Below, piece after piece: positions 31,308 through 34,396 of a DNA stretch of 34,396 bases. This stretch comes from Geminicoccaceae bacterium. Lineage in GTDB: Bacteria; Pseudomonadota; Alphaproteobacteria; Geminicoccales; Geminicoccaceae. Location of the stretch: contig JANWZN010000015.1 of the NCBI GenBank assembly GCA_025054575.1, positions 1 to 34,396 of the forward strand, given 5' to 3'. A program made the position numbers and the translations under genes. Under the pieces are notes generated by a model. That model did no database searches, was not told the origin of the DNA, and saw only the letters and a list, made by a program, of their open reading frames with translations. The first letter of the stretch is position 1; the number at the start of each line of letters is the position of its first letter.

Positions 31308-32174
31308 TCACGGCTCCGCCGCCGCCGCGGCGACGAGCGCGCCGATCTCCGGTCGATCGCGCGCCTGCAGCATCTGATAGACGGTGGCCGCGGTCTCTTC
31401 GACCGAACGCTTGGTGACGTCGAGCTCGGGCCAGCCCATCCGGGCATAGAGCCGGCGGGCGGCGACGAGCTCGGCGCGCACCCTCGCGAGATCGGCGTAA
31501 TCGCCACCGTAGCGGCCGAGATCGCCCGCACGAACGCCCAGCATCCGCTGCCGGTTGGCCCGGATCTCGGCCAACAATTCGGGGCTCAGGGTGAGCCCCA
31601 CGACGAGCGGCCGCTTGAGCCGCTCGAGCACCGGATGCGGCGGCACGTCGGGGACGAGCGGCACGTTGCCGGCCTTGATCCCGCGATGCGCGAGATAGAC
31701 ACAGGTCGGCGTCTTCGAGGTCCGCGACGGCCCCACTAGCACGACGTCGGCCTCGTCGAGCTCCTCGGCGAACTGGCCGTCGTCGTGCCGCATCGCGAAG
31801 TTCATGGCCTCGATGCGCGAGAAATAGCCCTCGTCCATCGCGTGTTGACGACCGATCTGCGGCTTGCCGGCCGAACCCAAGAGCTGGGTCAAGGCACTCA
31901 TCACCGGATCGAGCACCGCCACGCACGGGATCCCGAGGCGCTGGCAACGCTCGTGCAGGACGTGGCGGAGCTCGGGCGAAACGAGCGTGTAGAGGACCAC
32001 GCCCGGCAGCGCCTCGATCAGCGGGAGGACCTTCTCGAGCTGCTTGCGCGTGCGGACGAAGAACCAGACGTGCTCGACCGGGCTCACGTCCTCGAACTGC
32101 GAGACCGCCGCCCGCGCCACCGTGGTGACCGTCTCGCCGGTCGAATCGGAGATCAGATGCAAGTGCAGCCGCAC
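31308..32174 (-). CDS. ppsR: Pyruvate,water dikinase (PEP synthase) regulatory protein, DUF299
   Basis: A 288-residue bifunctional kinase/pyrophosphorylase of the PPSR/PDRP family, which switches PEP synthase or pyruvate phosphate dikinase off and on by ADP-dependent phosphorylation. The N-terminus HLHLISDSTGETV, the AMRHDDGQ block (about 127-134), the P-loop GPSRTSKTPT (148-157) and LTLSPELLAEIRANR are all family marks. The GTG at 32174 follows GGGAG six bases upstream. This is the RP001-type gene that borders the chromosomal origin in Caulobacter and Rickettsia; here it faces hemE across 401 bp and is transcribed away from that gap. Family members cannot be split into PpsR and PpdR types by eye, so the exact target enzyme is open. 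Confidence 0.93.
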   Translation of the reverse strand: MRLHLHLISDSTGETVTTVARAAVSQFEDVSPVEHVWFFVRTRKQLEKVLPLIEALPGVVLYTLVSPELRHVLHERCQRLGIPCVAVLDPVMSALTQLLGSAGKPQIGRQHAMDEGYFSRIEAMNFAMRHDDGQFAEELDEADVVLVGPSRTSKTPTCVYLAHRGIKAGNVPLVPDVPPHPVLERLKRPLVVGLTLSPELLAEIRANRQRMLGVRAGDLGRYGGDYADLARVRAELVAARRLYARMGWPELDVTKRSVEETAATVYQMLQARDRPEIGALVAAAAAEP

Positions 32175-32575
32175 GGAGCTCTCCCGGGACGAATGCGGGA
32201 AGAGGCGGGGACGGGCGGCGGATCGGTTCCGCGCCCGCCGCCCCGGCGTTCGGTGCCTGCCGTTGGCCCGCGATCCGTCCACAGCGATCGACGGCCGGGA
32301 CGGTGCCGCCCCGTGGCTTGGGGAACACCGCCCGACGGGCCGATTATCCCCACCATCCCGTCGATGGACAAGTTGTGCCGGACCGGCGATCCGCCAACCC
32401 CTTGGCGAGTTCCGGGGCACCCTTGTCCGCATCGGCCAGGCGTGCCAACGGGATTGCGGAAAGCTCTGGGGATGCTGCGGGAAACCGACCGATCCCCGGC
32501 TTGCGGCCCCTCACCACTGCTCACCACCCTTCGTGAACGAAAAGGACTGAGGTCGGGGAAAGGGAGGCTCGCAGC
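32175..32575. other. Probable chromosomal replication origin (oriC)
   Basis: A 401 bp gap with no gene lies between divergent ppsR (RP001-type) and hemE, the position of oriC in Caulobacter crescentus and Rickettsia. DnaA-box-like 9-mers against TTATCCACA are TTATCCCCA at 32344-32352 (8 of 9), TTGTCCGCA at 32423-32431 (7 of 9), and weaker CCGTCCACA at 32275-32283 and GCATCCCCA (minus strand, 32467-32475), 6 of 9 each. The best box sits in the loop of an inverted repeat, CGACGGG (32333-32339) / CCCGTCG (32357-32363). I saw no CtrA site (TTAA-N7-TTAA) and no strongly AT-rich unwinding element. The call rests mainly on synteny. The gap must also contain promoters for ppsR and hemE. Confidence 0.5.
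32344..32352 (+). promoter_or_regulatory. DnaA-box-like site TTATCCCCA
   Basis: TTATCCCCA matches the consensus DnaA box TTATCCACA at eight of nine bases and is the best match in the ppsR-hemE gap. It lies in the 17-base loop between a 7 bp inverted repeat. One such match could occur by chance; the location makes it worth noting. Confidence 0.4.
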
Positions 32576-33622
32576 GTGGATCGTTCGCACAAACCCTTCC
32601 TCGCCGTGCTCGCGGGCGAGCGACGCGACCCCCCGCCGGTCTGGCTGATGCGCCAGGCCGGGCGCTACCTGCCCGAATATCGCGCGGTCCGCGCCCGCGT
32701 CCGCGATTTCCTCGAGCTCTGCTACACGCCCGAGCTCGCGGTCGAGGTGACCCTCCAGCCGATCCGCCGGTTCGGCTTCGACGCCGCGATCCTGTTCTCC
32801 GACATCCTCGTGGTTCCGCACGCGCTCGGCGCCGAGGTCCGCTTCGCCGAAGGCGAGGGACCGCGGCTCGACCCGATCGCCGATGCGGCGGACCTCGCCC
32901 GGCTCGATTTGGCCCGCCTGCACGAGCGGCTCGAGCCGGTCTACGAGACCCTGCGCCGGCTGGCATCGGCCCTGCCGGAGGAGGTGGCCCTGATCGGCTT
33001 CGCGGGGGCGCCCTGGACGCTCGCCGCTTACCTGGTCGAGGGCCGCGGCTCGAAGGAGTGGCTCGCCCCGCGTACGCTCGCCCGCCGCGAGCCCCGGCTG
33101 TTCGCGAGCCTCGTCGATCTCTTGACCGAGGCCGTGGTCGAGTTCCTCTCGGCCCAGGTCCGGGCCGGTGCGCAGGCCCTGCAGCTGTTCGACAGCTGGG
33201 CCGGGGTGTTGCCCGAGGCCGAGCTCGAGCGCTGGTGCCTGGCTCCCGCCAAGCGGATCGTGGCGGCGCTGCGCGCCCGCCATCCCGAGGTGCCGGTGAT
33301 CCTCTTCCCGCGCGGCGTCGGCGCCCACCTCGCCCGCTTCGCGCGCGAAACCGGTGCGGCCGGGCTGTCGCTCGACACCACCGTGCCGATAGCCTGGGCG
33401 GCCGAGGCGGTCCGCGCGGCGCATCCGCTGGCACTCCAGGGTAACCTCGACCCGGTGGCACTCTTGGGACCGGAGCAGGCACTGCTCGAGGAGGCCCGGC
33501 GGATCCGCGACGCCGCGGCCCTTCGGCCACACATCTTCAATCTCGGCCACGGCGTTTTGCCCCCGACCCCGCCCGAGCGGGTCGCCGCACTCGTCCGCTA
33601 CTTGAAATCCGCTGGCGGATGA
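32576..33622 (+). CDS. hemE: Uroporphyrinogen decarboxylase
   Basis: A 348-residue HemE, which removes four carboxyls from uroporphyrinogen III to give coproporphyrinogen III in haem synthesis. The N-terminal signature LMRQAGRYLPEYR spans residues 24-36 with the substrate arginines. The catalytic aspartate is D76 in AILFSDILVVPHALG. The GFAGAPWTLAAYLVEG and LQLFDSWAGVL blocks and the C-terminal FNLGHGVLP are complete. The GTG at 32576 has GGGAGG eight bases upstream (32562-32567). It is the first gene to the right of the putative origin, reads away from it, and is followed by hemJ after 147 bp, in which I see no feature. Confidence 0.97.
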   Translation: MDRSHKPFLAVLAGERRDPPPVWLMRQAGRYLPEYRAVRARVRDFLELCYTPELAVEVTLQPIRRFGFDAAILFSDILVVPHALGAEVRFAEGEGPRLDPIADAADLARLDLARLHERLEPVYETLRRLASALPEEVALIGFAGAPWTLAAYLVEGRGSKEWLAPRTLARREPRLFASLVDLLTEAVVEFLSAQVRAGAQALQLFDSWAGVLPEAELERWCLAPAKRIVAALRARHPEVPVILFPRGVGAHLARFARETGAAGLSLDTTVPIAWAAEAVRAAHPLALQGNLDPVALLGPEQALLEEARRIRDAAALRPHIFNLGHGVLPPTPPERVAALVRYLKSAGG

Positions 33623-33769
33623 GCGATTTTCGCGCTGTGGGGTCGCGGCGAGCGCATCCCACGCCCGCCTGCTGCCACCGACCCGTACGTTCCGTCGCTG
33701 TGGACGTCCTGGCCGGGCACGCGTCGATTGTGTGCTGGTGGCGACCATCCGACCCGTGATCGTGACGAC

Positions 33770-34201
33770 GTGACCGACGCCCTCCTCTGGCTCAAGGCGC
33801 TGCACATCATGGCCTTCGCCGCCTGGATGGCGGGCATGTGGTACCTGCCGCGGCTCATGGTCTATCACGCCGATCAACCGGTCGGCGCGGCCGCTTCCGA
33901 GACCTTCAAGATCATGGAGCGGCGGCTGTTGAAGGCGATCACCACGCCTGCGATGGTGGTGACCGTGGCCGTGGGCCTCTGGCTCGCCACCGCCCAGGGC
34001 CAGTGGCGCGAGGGTTGGCTGCACGCCAAGCTCCTCTTGATCCTCGCCATGCTCGCCACCCACGGGCTGTTGGCCCGCCACGTCCGCGCCTTCGCCGCCG
34101 ACCGCCGCGACCACTCGACCCGGTATTTCCGCATGCTCAACGAGGTGCCGACGGTGCTGTTCGTGCTCATCGTCCTCCTCGTCGTCTTGAAGCCTTTCTG
34201 A
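33770..34201 (+). CDS. hemJ: Protoporphyrinogen oxidase HemJ
   Basis: A 143-residue inner-membrane protein of the HemJ (UPF0093) family, which oxidises protoporphyrinogen IX to protoporphyrin IX in bacteria lacking HemG and HemY. It has four predicted helices. Conserved residues are H12 in LKALHIMAFAAWMAGMWYLPRL, the following R28 and H33 (LMVYH), and the KAITTPAM turn after helix one. The C-terminal segment NEVPTVLFVLIVLLVVLKPF is typical. The GTG at 33770 gives the family-like start TDALLWLKALH; an upstream GTG (33728) would add 14 hydrophilic residues. The ribosome site is weak. Adjacency to hemE and probable rho is the usual alphaproteobacterial order. Confidence 0.95.
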   Translation: MTDALLWLKALHIMAFAAWMAGMWYLPRLMVYHADQPVGAAASETFKIMERRLLKAITTPAMVVTVAVGLWLATAQGQWREGWLHAKLLLILAMLATHGLLARHVRAFAADRRDHSTRYFRMLNEVPTVLFVLIVLLVVLKPF

Positions 34202-34244
34202 AGCCGGAACGACGCCCCGTCCCCGGCGAACGAGGACCGCGACC

Positions 34245-34396
34245 TTGGCCGAGAGCGACCCGACCGACGGCAAGCTTCCCCTCGCCGAGCCCGCCGAACC
34301 GGCGGCCGAGACGCCGGCACCCCGCCGCCGGCGCGGCCGGCCGCGTCTCGAGCGGCCGAGCGAGCCCGCTGCCCCGCCGCAGCCGGCGATGGAGCA
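34245..34396 (+). CDS. rho: Probable transcription termination factor Rho, N-terminal start (partial)
   Basis: Fifty codons before the window ends. The TTG at 34245 has GAGGA eight bases upstream (34232-34236). The peptide begins AESDPTDGKLPLAEPAEP, is rich in Ala, Pro and Glu, and contains an AT-hook-like RRRRGRPR. No Rho core motif is inside the window. The assignment rests on position (hemE-hemJ-rho is common in alphaproteobacteria) and on the existence of Rho proteins with disordered basic N-terminal extensions. If it is not rho, it is another protein with a disordered leader. Confidence 0.45.
   Translation, partial: MAESDPTDGKLPLAEPAEPAAETPAPRRRRGRPRLERPSEPAAPPQPAME

Noticed and set aside
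32175-32575. CtrA sites or GANTC methylation sites in the putative origin
   Set aside because: I searched by eye for TTAA-N7-TTAA and GANTC and found neither in this gap.

Overview
The window is very GC-rich DNA and looks like chromosome from an alphaproteobacterium, probably of the Rhodospirillales/Geminicoccales side. The strongest clue is gene order at the right end: a DUF299 kinase-regulator gene (ppsR, the RP001-type gene), a 401 bp gap, then hemE, hemJ and a probable rho start. In Caulobacter and Rickettsia the chromosomal origin lies between hemE and the RP001-type gene, so this window very likely contains oriC at about 32175-32575. No tRNA, rRNA, CRISPR array or insertion sequence was seen.

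Layout. 1-2916: a truncated secreted protein of unknown function, a Crp-type regulator, a zinc alcohol dehydrogenase and a small membrane protein. 2947-8263 (minus strand): a second zinc dehydrogenase and a two-subunit B12-dependent acyl-CoA mutase whose large subunit joins a methylmalonyl-CoA-mutase-like N-terminus to an ethylmalonyl-CoA-mutase/MeaA-like remainder. 8454-10790: a Wzc/ExoP-type tyrosine autokinase without its usual export partners. 10804-13072: a SRAP (YedK/HMCES) DNA-protection protein, one base after a fused phosphotransferase/P-loop kinase. 13209-17542: queF, a one-helix membrane protein, uvrB with an overlapping hotdog thioesterase, a 547 bp stretch with no gene, and a ChaB-like protein. 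17543-17851: no ORF, but a canonical intrinsic terminator and a possible small RNA. 17852-22910: an acyl-CoA synthetase diverging from oligoendopeptidase F and an ABC1-family kinase. 22955-27884: 5-oxoprolinase (pxpA divergent from pxpBC), a 2-hydroxyacid dehydrogenase and a metallo-amidohydrolase. 27895-34396: a TolC-family channel, dinB broken by an in-frame amber codon, an unknown bitopic membrane protein, ppsR, the putative origin, hemE, hemJ and probable rho.

How the genes work together. Acyl-CoA and amide catabolism dominate: acyl-CoA ligase, thioesterase, acyl-CoA mutase, dehydrogenases and 5-oxoproline hydrolysis. A second theme is DNA maintenance: uvrB, dinB, the SRAP protein and the origin. 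The best leads are the hybrid mutase, the putative oriC, the terminator with no gene in front of it, and the amber-split DNA polymerase IV. All family assignments come from reading motifs and remembered family sequences; no search or alignment was run.
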